DNA from: Gallaecimonas sp. GXIMD4217
GTDB lineage: Bacteria > Pseudomonadota > Gammaproteobacteria > Enterobacterales > Gallaecimonadaceae
Direction of reading: 5' to 3'
NCBI RefSeq assembly: GCF_038087665.1
Contig: NZ_CP149925.1
Coordinates: 833,455 to 897,454 of the forward strand
Length of the DNA stretch: 64,000 nucleotides
A program made the translations under genes and the position numbers. Under the pieces are notes generated by a model. It worked only from the letters and a program-made list of their open reading frames with translations, did no database searches and was not told the DNA's origin. This document shows positions 63,704 through 64,000 of this stretch, piece after piece; the stretch's first letter is position 1, and every line of letters begins with the position of its first letter.

Positions 63704-64000
63704 ATGTCCCGGCGCCTGCCCCCCCTTAATGCTTTGAAGGTCTTCGAGGCGGCCGCCCGCCACCTCAGCTTCACCCGCGCCGCCGAAGAGCTGTTCGTGA
63801 CCCAGGCCGCCATCAGCCACCAGATCAAGAGCCTGGAGGAGTTCCTGGGCCTGAAGCTGTTCCGGCGCCGCAACCGCTCCCTGCTGCTCACCGAGGAGGG
63901 CCAGAGCTACTACCTGGACATCAAGGACATCTTTTCCCACCTCAGCGAGGCCACCGAGCGGGTGCTGTCGCGCAGCGCCAAGGGCGCCCTGACCGTGTCC
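63704..64000 (+). CDS. gcvA: Transcriptional regulator GcvA (LysR family), partial at window end
   Basis: GcvA controls the glycine-cleavage operon gcvTHP in E. coli. The visible 99 residues (MSRRLPPLNALKVFEAAARH, LSFTRAAEELFVTQAAISHQ, IKSLEEFLGLKLFRRRNRSL, LLTEEGQSYY) form the N-terminal winged helix-turn-helix and the linker helix. The segment is almost identical in pattern to E. coli GcvA. The frame stays open to base 64000, so the effector domain lies outside the window. Confidence 0.92.
   Translation, partial: MSRRLPPLNALKVFEAAARHLSFTRAAEELFVTQAAISHQIKSLEEFLGLKLFRRRNRSLLLTEEGQSYYLDIKDIFSHLSEATERVLSRSAKGALTVS

Overview
This window is chromosomal DNA from a GC-rich gammaproteobacterium. 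Gene order and content fit the Aeromonadales/Alteromonadales neighbourhood (Gallaecimonas-, Oceanimonas- or Zobellella-like), but the genus is inferred and was not tested. Two blocks of Enterobacteriaceae/Vibrionaceae/Shewanella-type housekeeping synteny are easy to recognise. Almost all coding capacity is core metabolism. I see no transposase, integrase, prophage or CRISPR array.

Layout: (1) 1-10051, plus strand: initiator tRNA, then rimP-nusA-infB-rbfA-truB, rpsO, pnp and nlpI (translation, transcription and RNA decay). (2) 10039-12516: a membrane GGDEF-EAL protein and a glutaredoxin. (3) 12551-26154, minus strand: lipA-lipB-ybeD, dacA, rlpA-mltB-rodA-mrdA, rlmH-rsfS, nadD-holA-lptE-leuS (lipoylation, cell elongation, peptidoglycan, ribosome and LPS biogenesis). 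(4) 26237-34762: ybeL, lnt-corC-ybeY-phoH-miaB, an EamA transporter, a DUF3718 protein and ubiF. (5) 34850-35782: a minus-strand tRNA array (Met, Leu, Gln, Gln, Met, Gln tRNA genes in several segments) interrupted by three tRNA-Gln-derived pseudo-tRNA repeats. (6) 35917-38226: rplY-pth-ychF. (7) 38364-46084: an accessory block with a VOC protein, a PH-domain protein and a complete iucABCD-type aerobactin operon, divergent from an MFS exporter across a Fur-box promoter. The block splits the usual prs / rplY-pth-ychF arrangement. (8) 46129-55186: prs, ispE-lolB, and hemA-prfA-prmC-sirB2-sirB1-DUF819-kdsA. (9) 55229-58111: a bufferin/Hvf-type metal-binding RiPP operon (DUF2282 precursor, DUF692/MNIO enzyme, frameshifted DUF2063 partner) joined to an ECF sigma factor and a putative anti-sigma factor. 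(10) 58220-64000: a stand-alone TfoX C-terminal domain, a Fur-box-controlled TonB receptor, an unknown secreted protein between terminator-like direct repeats, YaiI, a lipoprotein, a small secreted protein and the start of gcvA.

How the genes work together: the iuc operon makes a hydroxamate-citrate siderophore and the divergent MFS protein probably exports it. The cluster lacks a receptor; the TonB receptor at 58601 carries a near-consensus Fur box and is the best candidate in the window. The Hvf/Buf operon probably makes a modified copper-binding peptide under its own sigma/anti-sigma pair. As read here its hvfC gene has a +1 frameshift close to the C-terminus. The most unusual structures are the D-armless tRNA-Gln-like tandem repeats in the tRNA operon, a duplicated rodA 5' end forming a 27-codon mini-ORF between mrdA and rodA, and a tandem copy of the 3' end of yaiI.
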